Shown in pieces: positions 27,930 to 37,706 of a stretch of DNA of 64,000 nucleotides. The DNA is taken from positions 1 to 64,000 of the forward strand of contig JAGPVL010000022.1 of assembly GCA_018067045.1 (NCBI GenBank), read 5' to 3'. The position numbers and the translations under genes were made by a program. This stretch comes from Gammaproteobacteria bacterium (GTDB lineage: Bacteria; Pseudomonadota; Gammaproteobacteria; Pseudomonadales; Alcanivoracaceae). Each line of letters opens with the position of its first letter. The first letter of the stretch is position 1. Under the pieces are notes generated by a model. It made no database searches, was not told the origin of the DNA, and saw nothing but the letters and a program-made list of their open reading frames with translations.

Positions 27930-29216
27930 TTAATCCGACAGCCAAGTTATTCTCCCTTCGCACATCGTTAGTCGTACCACGCCGGGTAATACAGCTTCCA
28001 TCCACGGGCTATTTTTGCCGGCTGAAATCCAGTCGTCGGACGGCCGTTTACGGGTTTTGGTGTCAACAATGCATAGGCTTGCTGCCCGACCAATTTCCAA
28101 ATGGCCGACGGTTTGATCAAGGCTTTTGGCCGCGCCGCAGGTGAGCGTTTCGATGGCGCGTTGTAGGCTGAGGTGACCTTCTTCGACGAGATGCAATAAC
28201 AGTGGCAGCAATGTTTCGATGCCGGAGATTCCCGCTTTGGTCGCGGGAAACGGTGCTTGCTTGCTCGATGAGCCAACGGGTGTGTGTTGCGAGCAGATCG
28301 CGTCGATTGTGCCGTCGGCAACGGCGGTGATAAGCGCATCGCGGTCGAGCTGGCTGCGCAACGGCGGCTGAATATGGCATTGGCTGTTAAAGCCTTCTAG
28401 TGCGGATTCATCCAACAATAAATGATGAATGCACACGTCGGCAGTCACTGGCAGGCCTTTGGTTTTTGCGTCACGCAGAAGGGCAACGCTCGCAGCGCAG
28501 CTGATCTGATGAATATGTGCACGGACGCCAACGGCTTCAACTAGCAGCAGAGTGCGGGCGAGATCAATGGTTTCAGCAATGGCGGGAACGCCGGGCAATC
28601 CTAATCGGGTTGAGACGGCGCCTTCGTGGGCGCAACCGCCAGCGGCCAAGGCATTATCTTGCGGACGCAACATTACCGGGATGTTGAATGTTGCGGCGTA
28701 CTCAAAGCAGCGCTTCAGCACCAATGCGTCTTGTACTGGTTTGCCGGCATTACTGACACCAATACAGCCGGCTTCTTTGAGTGTCTGCATTTCCGCAAGC
28801 TGACTGCCGTTGAGTTGTTGCGTCATGGCGGCGAGTGGAAGTACGCGGGCGAAGCCGGCTTTCATGGCGCGTTCGCGTATTAGTCGTACCACGGCAGTGT
28901 TATCGACGACGGGATCGGTGTCCGGCAGAGCGCACAAGTGGGTAAAGCCACCGCTCGCTGCCGCCCGTGTTTCGCTGGCGATAGAGCCGCTACGACCTCC
29001 GCCGGGTTCAGATAGTCGCATACAGGTATCGACTAAGCCGGGGAAAACACACAGCCCTTCGGCGTTAAAAATTTCGGCGCCGGGTGCGTCGAGGCTTGCC
29101 CCCATGCGTACAAGGCGGCCATTTTCGATTAATACATCAAGTACTTCATCGCGGCCGTTTGCGGGGTCGATAACGCGACCTTTGCGGATTAATAAATGCG
29201 CGCGCGGGCTGTTCAT
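27930..29216 (-). CDS. Dihydroorotase-like protein PyrC' (probably inactive, ATCase partner)
   Basis: 428 residues starting at [10 protein letters not shown] (29216), whose ATG overlaps the pyrB stop (ATGA). The fold is dihydroorotase/amidohydrolase, but the zinc-binding DxHxHxR segment reads [15 protein letters not shown], so both histidines are missing. In pseudomonads a similar inactive homologue (PyrC' or PyrX) is needed to assemble aspartate transcarbamoylase. From that knowledge and the pyrB neighbour I infer a structural role; a true pyrC should lie elsewhere in the genome. Confidence 0.9.
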   Translation of the reverse strand: MNSPRAHLLIRKGRVIDPANGRDEVLDVLIENGRLVRMGASLDAPGAEIFNAEGLCVFPGLVDTCMRLSEPGGGRSGSIASETRAAASGGFTHLCALPDTDPVVDNTAVVRLIRERAMKAGFARVLPLAAMTQQLNGSQLAEMQTLKEAGCIGVSNAGKPVQDALVLKRCFEYAATFNIPVMLRPQDNALAAGGCAHEGAVSTRLGLPGVPAIAETIDLARTLLLVEAVGVRAHIHQISCAASVALLRDAKTKGLPVTADVCIHHLLLDESALEGFNSQCHIQPPLRSQLDRDALITAVADGTIDAICSQHTPVGSSSKQAPFPATKAGISGIETLLPLLLHLVEEGHLSLQRAIETLTCGAAKSLDQTVGHLEIGRAASLCIVDTKTRKRPSDDWISAGKNSPWMEAVLPGVVRLTMCEGRITWLSD

Positions 29217-30199
29217 GCCATGCCTCCCGCGTCTTGGCCGGCGATGCACATGGACATGACGGCCATGCGGACGGCGATGCCGAATGTGACTTGGTGAAGA
29301 ATAACGGCGCGCTCGCCGTCGGCGACTTCTGATGCGATCTCGACGCCGCGGTTAATCGGCCCTGGATGCATGATGATAGCGTCGGGCTTGGCTGGGCGCA
29401 GGCGATCGTTGTTGAGGCCGTAAAGGCGGAAGAATTCACTTTCGGACGGCAGCAATGCGGAGTCCATGCGCTCCTTCTGTAGGCGCAGCGCGATCACCAC
29501 GTCCACATCTTTGAGCCCCTGACTGAGGTCGCTATAAACACTGACGCCAAGCGCGTCGATGTCGACCGGTATCAGTGTGCGTGGGCCAATCACGCGGACT
29601 TCTTCCGCGCCAAGAATATTCAGCGCGTGAATTTGCGAGCGAGCGACGCGTGAATGGAGCACGTCACCGACGATGGCGACTTTTAGTCCCTCGAAGCGCT
29701 GTTTGTAATGACGGATCGTGTACATGTCGAGCATCGCTTGCGTCGGGTGCGCGTGACGCCCATCACCGGCATTAATCACGGCGACGTTAGGGGTGACATG
29801 CTCGGCAATAAACGACGGTGCGCCGGAGTCTGAGTGGCGCACCACAAACATGTCGCTGGACATGGCTTCGAGGTTCCAGAGCATGTCCATTAGCGATTCA
29901 CCTTTACTGGTGGCGCTTTTGGCGATGTCGATATTGAGAACGTCTGCGCTGAGACGTTTGGCGGCAAGCTCGAACGTGGTACGTGTTCGCGTGCTCGCTT
30001 CGAAGAATAAATTGACTACGGTCTTGCCGCGCAACAGGGGGACCTTTTTGATGGATCGGTCGCCTACTTCAACAAAGCCTGCGGCGGTGTTGAGAATGTC
30101 TTCGAGAAGGGAACGGGAGCAATGCTCTACAGAGAGGAAATGTTTCAGCTTACCGTCGTCGGTTAGCTGAAGGCTGGCGGATGGCGGCGTGGCAATCAT
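29213..30199 (-). CDS. pyrB: Aspartate carbamoyltransferase catalytic subunit
   Basis: 328 residues from the ATG at 30199 ([12 protein letters not shown]), one base after the pyrR stop. The enzyme joins carbamoyl phosphate and aspartate, the first committed step of pyrimidine synthesis. The carbamoyl-phosphate signature [19 protein letters not shown] is present, with [18 protein letters not shown] and [14 protein letters not shown]. No pyrI regulatory gene follows; the PyrC'-type partner does, as in class A ATCases of Pseudomonas. The N-terminal extension of about 20 residues before the first helix is also pseudomonad-like. Confidence 0.96.
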   Translation of the reverse strand: MIATPPSASLQLTDDGKLKHFLSVEHCSRSLLEDILNTAAGFVEVGDRSIKKVPLLRGKTVVNLFFEASTRTRTTFELAAKRLSADVLNIDIAKSATSKGESLMDMLWNLEAMSSDMFVVRHSDSGAPSFIAEHVTPNVAVINAGDGRHAHPTQAMLDMYTIRHYKQRFEGLKVAIVGDVLHSRVARSQIHALNILGAEEVRVIGPRTLIPVDIDALGVSVYSDLSQGLKDVDVVIALRLQKERMDSALLPSESEFFRLYGLNNDRLRPAKPDAIIMHPGPINRGVEIASEVADGERAVILHQVTFGIAVRMAVMSMCIAGQDAGGMA

Positions 30200-30200
30200 G

Positions 30201-30710
30201 TCAGCTCGTCGTCGAAACAATGGCCGCAGAAAACGGTGCGGGTCCGGACAATTCTACCCGCTGATGGGGGGATAATGCCAAGGTTTCGCCGCAAATATCT
30301 GCGCTAATTGGTAATTCGCGCTGACCAACATCAAATAATGTCACCAACGTGATCGATGCGGGGCGGCCGTAATCGAATAATTCATTCATTGCGGCGCGGA
30401 TGGTGCGCCCTGTCATTAGCACGTCGTCGATTAAAATAAGGTGCTGATCTTTGACATCGAAGCCCAGTATCGTGGGTTTAACGCTGGGGTGCATGCCCCG
30501 GCGGGTAAAGTCGTCGCGGTAAAAGGTGATGTCGAGTGTGCCCAGTGGCGGTTTGCCGAGTCGTTGCGCCAACGCTTCTGCGATCCAGGCGCCGCCCGAA
30601 TGAATGCCTACTAGTTTAATGTTGTCGCGTTGCTGCTCGGCGAGGCGTTGCTGTAGCGCCGCCGCCATGCCATCGAGCCGTGCGTTAATCCAGTCGTTGT
30701 CGTAATTCAC
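30201..30710 (-). CDS. pyrR: PyrR bifunctional regulator/uracil phosphoribosyltransferase
   Basis: 169 residues of the phosphoribosyltransferase fold. The PRPP loop is [21 protein letters not shown] and the substrate loop is [19 protein letters not shown]. It starts at GTG (30710) with AAGGGA upstream. In Gram-positives PyrR attenuates pyr mRNA; in Pseudomonas it heads pyrRBC' and regulates it. I see no PyrR-type anti-antiterminator in the short leader at 30711-30804, so how it acts here is open. Confidence 0.93.
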   Translation of the reverse strand: MNYDNDWINARLDGMAAALQQRLAEQQRDNIKLVGIHSGGAWIAEALAQRLGKPPLGTLDITFYRDDFTRRGMHPSVKPTILGFDVKDQHLILIDDVLMTGRTIRAAMNELFDYGRPASITLVTLFDVGQRELPISADICGETLALSPHQRVELSGPAPFSAAIVSTTS

Positions 30711-30804
30711 GGGCTTTCCCTTATGTGTTCGTTACGTATCTGTCCGTCACGATAAAGATCTTCACAGTTGATCTCGGCACTTGTTTGAGTTGCTTGGTTT
30801 TACG

Positions 30805-31242
30805 TTAGGGTGCTGTGCCGCCTTCACGAAAGAAGGTTTCGACAATCAGCGCGGCGGCAATGCTATCAACTCGAGGATCTGGTCCGCGTTTGGCTTTGCC
30901 ACCGGTTTGTTGGTCGAGTAACTCACGTGCTTCGCGCGTGCTGAGACGTTCATCGGTCATGACGGCTGGAATATTGAAGCGGCCGCCTAGCTGTCGCGCA
31001 AAGCGCCGCGCTCTGCGGCTGAGCTCGCTTTCACTGTCGTCCATATTGAGTGGTAAGCCAATGACGAGTGTATCGGGTGTCCATTCTTTTAATACGGCCT
31101 CAATGGCGGACCACGGAATTTGTTGGTGCGGGCATAGCAATGCCGCTAGGGGTGAGCCACTGCCTGTGAGTGACTGGCCGCTAGCGACGCCTATCTTTTG
31201 TGTGCCGAAATCAAACCCGATCACTGTGCTCGACGCATTCAT
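30805..31242 (-). CDS. ruvX: Putative pre-16S rRNA nuclease / Holliday junction resolvase-like protein (YqgF)
   Basis: 145 residues of the RNase H-like fold. The N-terminal GFDFGTQKIGVASGQ supplies the first acidic catalytic residue, VIGLPLNMDDSES the second region, and DERLSTREARELL and RGPDPRVDSIAAALIVETFF complete the family pattern. It trims the 5' end of pre-16S rRNA in E. coli. The ATG at 31242 is preferred over a TTG two codons earlier. It lies 9 bases after algH. Confidence 0.93.
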   Translation of the reverse strand: MNASSTVIGFDFGTQKIGVASGQSLTGSGSPLAALLCPHQQIPWSAIEAVLKEWTPDTLVIGLPLNMDDSESELSRRARRFARQLGGRFNIPAVMTDERLSTREARELLDQQTGGKAKRGPDPRVDSIAAALIVETFFREGGTAP

Positions 31243-31251
31243 CGACAAGGG

Positions 31252-31815
31252 TTATCCGTGTCCGGCTTGGCCGGAAAGTAAATGAATGTCGACGCCAATG
31301 GTTTTGGCGGCTGCTTGCCAGCGTTGGGCGAAGGGCACGTCAAAAATAATTTCGGCGGATGCGGGGACCGTAAGCCAGATATTTTCTGCCATTTCTTGTT
31401 CGAGCTGACCGGCTCCCCAGCCTGCGTAGCCGAGTGCCATGAGTGAGTGTGCGGGGCCTTCGCCGCGGGCAATGGCCTCGAGAATGTCACGCGAGGTGGT
31501 TAGCCAGATACCGCATTGCAATGGCACGCTTGAAGAAAAGGGCACTTCTTGCGCAGGGTGAAGAATAAAGCCCGCATCGGTTTGCACTGGGCCGCCGGCC
31601 ACTACCTGATGTTGGCGGCTAAGCAGGGTTTCGGCATCAATGCCGAGATCATCGAGTACATCGTCGAAGCTGATGTCGACCGGGCGATTGAGGGTGAGGC
31701 CCATGGCCCCTTCTTCGTTGTGTTCGAGAATATAGGTCAGCGTATGCTCAAAGTTGGGATCTTCCAGCTGAGGCATGGCGATAAGAAAATGGTGCTTTAA
31801 GCTGTCACTGTTCAT
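31252..31815 (-). CDS. YqgE/AlgH family protein
   Basis: 187 residues starting at MNSDSLKHHFLIAMPQL (31815); an in-frame start 12 codons earlier is less family-like. EHNEEGAMGLTLNRPV, VVAGGPVQTDAGFILH and ALGYAGWGAGQLEQEM are diagnostic. The P. aeruginosa homologue AlgH was named for alginate regulation, but the biochemical function is unknown. It is next to ruvX, the near-universal arrangement, and downstream of tonB. Confidence 0.93.
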   Translation of the reverse strand: MNSDSLKHHFLIAMPQLEDPNFEHTLTYILEHNEEGAMGLTLNRPVDISFDDVLDDLGIDAETLLSRQHQVVAGGPVQTDAGFILHPAQEVPFSSSVPLQCGIWLTTSRDILEAIARGEGPAHSLMALGYAGWGAGQLEQEMAENIWLTVPASAEIIFDVPFAQRWQAAAKTIGVDIHLLSGQAGHG

Positions 31816-31872
31816 GTTTTCCAGTATCCGCTGCTCTGTCGTGCCGAGCAAGGCCCTGAGCGGGGCCTGTCG

Positions 31873-32751
31873 TTATTGGCTGGTCAGGGTTTGCTTTGGA
31901 TCAAACTTCCAAGTGCGGATGATTTCCAGAATATCGACATTCTTTTTCATCTCGACCGTGAAAGGCGCGAAAGGCGACGCAAGTCGAACGCTTTTAATGG
32001 CGGCCTCATCCAAAAATGGGTGGCCGGAGGACTGTAATACTTCAATGGCTTTGACAGAACCGCTGGGAACTAGCTGAACGAGCAAGCGGACGTTGCCGAA
32101 CTTATTTTCGTTGAGCGCCTGATTGGGGAAGTTGCGTGTGCCCAGCGCTTCGACTTCGCGTCGAAAGGCATCGATATACAGTGCTTCATAATGCGCTTTG
32201 GCTGATACCGAGGTCAGCGTGCGTACGCGCGGGCGTTTTGCATAGGCTTGCTTTTGCTCATCTAGGCGGGCCTGCAAGCTGGCAATCTCTTGGCTTAACA
32301 GCTCGTGCGATTCAACGTCTGCTTTGGGTAATGGTTTTGGTTTTTGTTTGGTTTTTTCTTTGCTAGGCGCTTTGCGCTTTGACACGCCTTGGGTGACCAG
32401 TGTGAGTCGCTGGGTTCGTTCGGGGTTGGGAGTTAGCGTGCTGGGCGCTTGCATCTGTACATGTTCAACTTCGGCATTGTCGAACGGCGCCATTTCGGTG
32501 GTGGTGAGTTCGCGCTTTTCTATTTCGTCGCCGGAGCCTTCTTGGTTTGACTGGGCAAGAAAGTCGGCATCGTCCGGTTCTTTTTCACTGGCATGATGGG
32601 TGATGGTGACTTCAATTGTGCGCGCGGCCTTGCTTGGTTTTTGTGGTTCAAAACCAAGTCCAAAAATTAAGCTGGCGTGCAACGCCACCGCAAGAAATAC
32701 GGTAAAGCTTAGTCGGTCCGCAGGAGTAACGGGGGCGCTGCTAGAAGCCAT
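31873..32751 (-). CDS. TonB family energy-transduction protein
   Basis: 292 residues. One N-terminal membrane anchor (LSFTVFLAVALHASLIFGLGF, about 14-34; 21 residues) is followed by an acidic, then a lysine/proline-rich periplasmic stretch (KEKTKQKPKPLPKAD) and a short coiled coil (ELLSQEIASLQARLDEQKQ). The C-terminal TonB domain has RNFPNQALNENKFGNVRLLV and SSGHPFLDEAAIKSVRLASP. It would pass proton-motive energy to outer-membrane receptors. Its place between algH and gshB matches P. aeruginosa PA0406 (TonB3), which has been linked to twitching motility; whether that holds here is unknown. No exbB or exbD is nearby. Confidence 0.92.
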   Translation of the reverse strand: MASSSAPVTPADRLSFTVFLAVALHASLIFGLGFEPQKPSKAARTIEVTITHHASEKEPDDADFLAQSNQEGSGDEIEKRELTTTEMAPFDNAEVEHVQMQAPSTLTPNPERTQRLTLVTQGVSKRKAPSKEKTKQKPKPLPKADVESHELLSQEIASLQARLDEQKQAYAKRPRVRTLTSVSAKAHYEALYIDAFRREVEALGTRNFPNQALNENKFGNVRLLVQLVPSGSVKAIEVLQSSGHPFLDEAAIKSVRLASPFAPFTVEMKKNVDILEIIRTWKFDPKQTLTSQ

Positions 32752-32933
32752 TTATTCTTGTCGTCCGGTACTGCAAAAGGGGTGGCGCGCAGTGTGTCGT
32801 GTGTACGCCGCAATGTCTATGTGTGTAGCCCGTGCCACGCAGCTTGGAGCTAAATGTGGGCGCGCCTCTGAAAAACATCAAGGCTGGCGCCACCACATGC
32901 GCTTAATTTTTAGCCTGCAATGATGCGGCGGAA

Positions 32934-33887
32934 TTACCGATCATTGTGCAGGGTAAGTAGTTCATCAAATAACTGCCCGGCGATATTAAGATTGTATATC
33001 TCATCAAGCTCGCGCAAGCAGGTTGGGCTGGTGACGTTAATTTCGGTCAGGTAGTCGCCGATCACATCAAGGCCAACAAAATAAAGCCCTTTGCGTTTAA
33101 GCGTTGGGCCGACCTGTTCACAGATCCAGCGGTCGCGATCACTGAGTTCGCGGCCAACGCCAGTGCCGCCGGCGGCAAGGTTGCCACGCAGTTCGCCTTC
33201 TTTAGGAATGCGTGCGAGCGCGTAAGGAACGGGCTCACCGTTGATCATCAGAATGCGTTTGTCTCCCTCGGTTATTTCTGGGATATAGCGCTGCGCCATG
33301 ATCGGTGTTTTACCCTGATGCGTGAGGATGTCGATGACCACGGAAATATTGGGGCTTTCACTGCGCACGCGGAAAATATTCGTACCGCCCATACCGTCAA
33401 GCGGCTTCATCACGGTATCGCCGTACTCAATAACGAAATCGCGGAGAATATCGGAGCGCCCGGAAACCAATGTTGGCGTGCAGCACTGAGGGAACTCGGT
33501 GGCGAAGATTTTTTCGTTGCTGTCGCGCACGCTGGCGGGGCGATTGGCCACGATCACGCCTTCCTTTTCGACTTTTTCAAGCAGATAGGTGACGTAGAGG
33601 TATTCATTATTAAACGGCGGATCTTGGCGCATCAGTACGATATCGAGGTCGGCGAGGTCGAGGTTGCGTTGCACGCCCTTCTCAAACCAATCGCTGCGAT
33701 TGTCAGTGACGCGCAGATCTGTCACGTGGCCGAAGGTGCGACCATCGCGAACAAACAGATCTGCGGGGGTCATGTAGACGATCGACCAGCCGCGCCGCTG
33801 AGCTTCAAGCAGCAAGGCAAACGTCGTGTCCTTCCAAGGCTTTATCTTTTCGATGGGGTCCATAACGACCCCCAGCGCGATGGTCAT
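32934..33887 (-). CDS. gshB: Glutathione synthetase
   Basis: 317-residue ATP-grasp enzyme joining gamma-glutamylcysteine and glycine. The N-terminus MTIALGVVMDPIEKIKPWKD, the ATP-grasp segments VMKPLDGMGGTNIFRV and MAQRYIPEITEGDKRILMI, the glycine-rich LAAGGTGVGREL and the C-terminal DVIGDYLTEINVTSPT are all present. It is divergent from pilG, as in pseudomonads. Glutathione also serves the hydroquinone reductase and GST encoded in this window. Confidence 0.97.
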   Translation of the reverse strand: MTIALGVVMDPIEKIKPWKDTTFALLLEAQRRGWSIVYMTPADLFVRDGRTFGHVTDLRVTDNRSDWFEKGVQRNLDLADLDIVLMRQDPPFNNEYLYVTYLLEKVEKEGVIVANRPASVRDSNEKIFATEFPQCCTPTLVSGRSDILRDFVIEYGDTVMKPLDGMGGTNIFRVRSESPNISVVIDILTHQGKTPIMAQRYIPEITEGDKRILMINGEPVPYALARIPKEGELRGNLAAGGTGVGRELSDRDRWICEQVGPTLKRKGLYFVGLDVIGDYLTEINVTSPTCLRELDEIYNLNIAGQLFDELLTLHNDR

Positions 33888-34191
33888 AGTATTGTCCGTA
33901 GCAATGAAAGAGATGGCCTAGCGACCGTTTAGGTAGCGTTGCGGGCCATTCGGTATACCATGTGTTGATCGAGCATAGGCGGCGCCTCATGGTAGCAGCG
34001 GGAACCGAGGCAGACCATCCGCAACAAATCATTTTTTGCAGGCTTTATAAGGCCTTATAGATTGAATGTGGAAACTGTGTTAAAACTCCGACTCGAACTC
34101 CAGTAAGGCAGACGTCGTACGGGGTGTCGGTAAAAGAATCACAATTACAAGAACTTAGCCTACTGTACGGTTCTCGTTTAAAGGCTTATCC
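33888..34191. other. Divergent promoter region between gshB and pilG
   Basis: 304 bases that must hold the promoters of gshB (-) and of the pil-chp operon (+). The sequence is AT-rich near 34040-34085. I see no clear sigma-54 site, operator or small gene. Confidence 0.5.
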
Positions 34192-34575
34192 ATGACAGAT
34201 GATAATTTTCAAGATTTAAAGGTGATGGTAATCGACGACTCGAAAACGATTCGTCGTACTGCTGAGACGTTGCTGAAGAAGGCAGGGTGCGAGGTGATTA
34301 CCGCCACAGATGGTTTCGACGCGCTGGCAAAGATTGCCGACACTAAGCCGGACATCATATTCGTCGATATTATGATGCCGCGCTTAGACGGTTATCAGAC
34401 CTGTGCTTTGATTAAGAATAACAGTGCCTTTAAGGCGACGCCGGTGATTATGCTGTCGTCTAAGGACGGGTTATTTGACAAGGCGAAGGGCCGTATTGTC
34501 GGTTCCGATGAGTACCTGACTAAGCCTTTTTCGAAGGAAGAGCTGCTTGGCGCTATTCGCGAGTACATTAAGTGA
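34192..34575 (+). CDS. pilG: Twitching motility response regulator PilG
   Basis: 127-residue single-domain CheY-like receiver. The acidic pair D15/D16 (VMVIDDSKT), phospho-acceptor D59 (FVDIMMPRLDG), the conserved Ser of MLSSKDG and Lys of YLTKPF are present. In P. aeruginosa PilG promotes pilus extension and cAMP synthesis downstream of ChpA. First gene of the pilGHIJK-chpABC operon, with AAAGG upstream of the ATG. Confidence 0.96.
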   Translation: MTDDNFQDLKVMVIDDSKTIRRTAETLLKKAGCEVITATDGFDALAKIADTKPDIIFVDIMMPRLDGYQTCALIKNNSAFKATPVIMLSSKDGLFDKAKGRIVGSDEYLTKPFSKEELLGAIREYIK

Positions 34576-34601
34576 CGGCCCGTCCGTCATAAGAGGTTGA
34601 T

Positions 34602-34970
34602 ATGGCAAAGATTTTAGTCGTCGACGACTCGCCAACAGAGACATATAAGTTTCGAGAGATTCTCGAGCGGCACGGCCATGAAGTGATCGAGGCGGTCAAT
34701 GGCGCAGACGGCGTCGCCGTAGCGCGAGCCGAGCAGCCGCAGCTGGTGCTTATGGATGTGGTGATGCCCGGATTGAATGGTTTTCAGGCGACCCGTCAGT
34801 TAACGAAGGGTGCGGATACCGCACACATTCCGATTGTCATTGTCACGACGAAGGATCAGGAAACTGATCGGGTTTGGGGGCAGCGCCAAGGCGCGCGTGA
34901 TTACCTGACCAAGCCTGTCGACGAAGACTTTTTGTTGAAAACGATCGATCGTCTGTTAAACGACGGATAA
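34602..34970 (+). CDS. pilH: Twitching motility response regulator PilH
   Basis: 122-residue CheY-like receiver with D8/D9 (LVVDDSPTET), phospho-acceptor D52 (LMDVVMPG), a Thr in IVTTKDQET and Lys in YLTKPVDED. PilH acts opposite to PilG and favours retraction or serves as a phosphate sink for ChpA. It is 26 bases after pilG, with AGAGG upstream of its start. PilG and PilH together identify the Pil-Chp pathway. Confidence 0.96.
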   Translation: MAKILVVDDSPTETYKFREILERHGHEVIEAVNGADGVAVARAEQPQLVLMDVVMPGLNGFQATRQLTKGADTAHIPIVIVTTKDQETDRVWGQRQGARDYLTKPVDEDFLLKTIDRLLNDG

Positions 34971-34983
34971 GGGGAGCGTTGTT

Positions 34984-35529
34984 GTGAGCGCGGCGTCCGC
35001 AGCCTATATCAAGCTAGCAGAGTACCTGACTCGATTCAGGACGACTGCCCTCGAACTGCCGTCTCGGCAGGACGTGGTGCAGTACTGGAGCGGTATCGGC
35101 TTTATGCTTGATGGCCGTGTTTACGTTGCTCCTCTCGAGCAGGTTTCCGAGATTCTCATGTCGACCCCTTATACGCGATTGCCCGGTGTGCATCACTGGA
35201 TGAAGGGTGTAGCGAATGTGCGTGGCCGTTTGATGGCGGTCATGGACCTTGCGGGTTTTCTCGACAAAAAAACGTCGCTGCAGGAAAAGCGTCGGCGCCA
35301 TCTCGTTATTGACCATGGTGAGCTGTATACCGGGTTAACAGTCGATGAGGTGTACGGCATGCAGCATTTTGCGGTTGATACGTTTACGGATCAGCCAGAA
35401 GGTGTGGATGACGCGGCGCGACCTTTTGTTGAGGGCGCTTACATGCGTGATGGGGAACAGTGGTTGGTGTTTAACCTTATGCAGCTGGCGACGGATCCTC
35501 GATTTTTACAGGTTGCACGAGCCGGTTGA
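34984..35529 (+). CDS. pilI: CheW-like adaptor PilI
   Basis: 181-residue CheW-domain protein that couples the receptor PilJ to the kinase ChpA. The CheW signature is seen in FMLDGRVYVAPLEQVSEIL, RLPGVHHWMKGVANVRGRLM and LTVDEVYGMQHF. It starts with GTG (34984), supported by AGGGGAG upstream. It follows pilH by 13 bases. A 150-base gap with a small hairpin separates it from pilJ. Confidence 0.94.
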   Translation: MSAASAAYIKLAEYLTRFRTTALELPSRQDVVQYWSGIGFMLDGRVYVAPLEQVSEILMSTPYTRLPGVHHWMKGVANVRGRLMAVMDLAGFLDKKTSLQEKRRRHLVIDHGELYTGLTVDEVYGMQHFAVDTFTDQPEGVDDAARPFVEGAYMRDGEQWLVFNLMQLATDPRFLQVARAG

Positions 35530-35578
35530 GCCGGTGCGGCGACTAGTGAAATGGCGTGGCGAGAGGTGCGTTGTTTCA

Positions 35579-35600
35579 GACACCTTTACGGGTGTCGTTT
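35579..35600 (+). terminator. Weak hairpin with T-run between pilI and pilJ
   Basis: GACACC (35579-35584) pairs with GGTGTC (35591-35596), followed by GTTTT. It lies in the only sizeable gap inside the pil-chp operon. It could attenuate read-through and set the receptor level apart from upstream genes. Six base pairs with a short T-run make it weak. Confidence 0.4.
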
Positions 35601-35680
35601 TGGCTTAGCAGTACACGCAATACAAGAAGCATACGAGCAGTAACACAACAATAAGTGATGGGCAGGCCAGGAGCCATTCT

Positions 35681-37699
35681 ATGAATTTCAATCCGCGTGA
35701 TCTCGTCGAACGGCTGCGGGGCAGTATCGGTGACAACCCGTTTACCATTGCCCTCTACGCAGGTTTCGGGCTGGCGATCTTAGGTACGGTAACGAACTTT
35801 GCATTGCTGGCGGTTTACGCTGGTAAGGCACAGGAAAATATTACCGACGCATCCGAGCTGCGGGTTATTTCCCAGCAGATCGCGAAAAACTCCCTTGAAG
35901 CGGCAGCCGGTAACGCGGAGGCCTTTGAATTGCTTGCGCGTGCTCGTGATAGTTTCCAGTTGAGCTGGGATAAAGTTGCTCAGGCAAGCGTTGACGATCC
36001 GCAAACACTTATTGATCTCGGTGATCAGTGGGAAGAAGTGGCGTCGAGCGTAGACGTGATCTTGCGAGGTGAAGACACGGTGCTGGATTTGCATGATGTG
36101 GCAGACACCTTGGCGCAAACGGTTCCGCAGCTTCAGGCTGAGTACGATGGCGTTGTAGAAATTTTGGTGTTCTCCGCGGCGGACCCAGAGCAGGTTGCCT
36201 TCGCGCAACGACAGTCTCTGCTCGCAGAAAGAATTGTTCGTTCTATCGATAACGTTCTTGCCGGTGGTGAGGGCGCTGTACAGGCGGCCGATAGTTTTGG
36301 TCGCGACGCCAGTCAGTTTGGCCGCGTACTGAATGGCATGATCGAAGGTGACGACGCGTTAGGGATTGCTCAGATTGATGACCCGGATGCGCTGGATTAC
36401 CTTGCTGAAATTGCTTCGTTGTTTGATGAATTCGTAAACCAATCGGTCGATGAAATTTTGGCAACAGCGCCAGAATTATTTCAGGTGCGCGCGGCGGCAG
36501 ATAATATTTTCGCACGCTCACAAGATCTTCTAACGCAAGCGACTGCGTTGAACAAACAGTTTGAAGACACTACCGGCGGCATCTTCCCAAGCCTTTATAC
36601 TGGTGGTGTATTGGCCGCTTTGGCGATTGGCTTTCTTGCGATGATCTTCTTCTTGCGTATGCAAGACACCCGTAAGCGCCAGGAAGAACTGGAAGCTGAA
36701 AACCAGCGTAACCAGGCAGCCATTTTGCGTTTGCTTGATGAATTGGGCGACTTAGCTGACGGTGACTTGACCGTACAGGCAACCGTAACCGAAGACTTCA
36801 CCGGTGCGATCGCTGACTCCATTAACTTCTCTATTGACCAATTGCGTAGCTTGGTACAAACGATTAACCAAACTGCGGTGCAGGTGGCATCGGCTGCTCA
36901 AGAAACGCAGTCTACAGCGATGCATCTTGCTGAAGCGTCTGAGCACCAAGCGCAAGAAATTGCCGGCGCATCAGCTGCTGTAAACGAAATGGCGGTGTCC
37001 ATTGACCAAGTATCTGCGAACGCTGCCGAATCGGCTGCGGTTGCGGAACGAGCGGTTGCCATCGCGAACAAAGGTGCTGAGGTGGTACAAGCAACCATCC
37101 ACGGCATGGACACGATTCGTGAGCAGATTCAGGAAACATCGAAACGGATTAAGCGTCTCGGTGAATCGTCACAGGAAATTGGTGACATCGTATCGTTGAT
37201 TAACGACATTGCTGACCAAACCAACATTCTGGCTTTGAACGCGGCGATTCAGGCGTCTATGGCGGGTGAGGCGGGTCGAGGCTTCGCGGTTGTTGCGGAC
37301 GAAGTACAGCGCCTTGCGGAACGTTCTGCGGCGGCAACCAAGCAGATTGAAACGCTGGTAAAAACGATTCAGACGGATACCAACGAAGCGGTTATCTCGA
37401 TGGAGCAAACCACCTCCGAGGTTGTTAAGGGGGCGCGCCTTGCACAGGATGCGGGTGTGGCACTGGAAGAAATTGAAAGCGTATCGAAAAACCTCGCTGA
37501 CTTGATTCAGAACATCTCTAACGCGGCGCGTCAGCAGGCGGCTTCCGCAGGCCATATTTCCAATACGATGAACGTTATTCAGGAAATTACCTCGCAGACG
37601 TCAGCAGGTACCACGGCGACCGCAAGGTCGATTGGTAACCTTGCCGAGATGGCGCAGGAAATGCGTAATTCCGTAGCTGGTTTCCGCTTGCCATCGTAA
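35681..37699 (+). CDS. pilJ: Pilus chemoreceptor PilJ (methyl-accepting protein)
   Basis: 672-residue membrane receptor. TM1 is about residues 25-48 ([21 protein letters not shown]). A periplasmic region of about 255 residues with two PilJ-type helical bundles follows, with TM2 near residues 305-325 ([21 protein letters not shown]). A HAMP linker and a methyl-accepting signalling domain complete it, with the hairpin tip at [20 protein letters not shown] and [18 protein letters not shown]. PilJ senses pilus-surface contact through pilin in P. aeruginosa and signals to ChpA. The tip reads [14 protein letters not shown], a PilJ hallmark in place of the usual AAIEAARAGE. Confidence 0.96.
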   Translation: MNFNPRDLVERLRGSIGDNPFTIALYAGFGLAILGTVTNFALLAVYAGKAQENITDASELRVISQQIAKNSLEAAAGNAEAFELLARARDSFQLSWDKVAQASVDDPQTLIDLGDQWEEVASSVDVILRGEDTVLDLHDVADTLAQTVPQLQAEYDGVVEILVFSAADPEQVAFAQRQSLLAERIVRSIDNVLAGGEGAVQAADSFGRDASQFGRVLNGMIEGDDALGIAQIDDPDALDYLAEIASLFDEFVNQSVDEILATAPELFQVRAAADNIFARSQDLLTQATALNKQFEDTTGGIFPSLYTGGVLAALAIGFLAMIFFLRMQDTRKRQEELEAENQRNQAAILRLLDELGDLADGDLTVQATVTEDFTGAIADSINFSIDQLRSLVQTINQTAVQVASAAQETQSTAMHLAEASEHQAQEIAGASAAVNEMAVSIDQVSANAAESAAVAERAVAIANKGAEVVQATIHGMDTIREQIQETSKRIKRLGESSQEIGDIVSLINDIADQTNILALNAAIQASMAGEAGRGFAVVADEVQRLAERSAAATKQIETLVKTIQTDTNEAVISMEQTTSEVVKGARLAQDAGVALEEIESVSKNLADLIQNISNAARQQAASAGHISNTMNVIQEITSQTSAGTTATARSIGNLAEMAQEMRNSVAGFRLPS

Positions 37700-37706
37700 G
37701 GCGTAG

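Noticed and set aside
13402-27930. Genomic island or prophage with integrase
   Set aside because: The block looks accessory by gene order, but no integrase, transposase, tRNA target or flanking direct repeat was seen, so I do not call it a mobile element.
33318-33932. Plus-strand frame of 204 codons opposite gshB
   Set aside because: It mirrors the conserved gshB sequence and has no recognisable domain.
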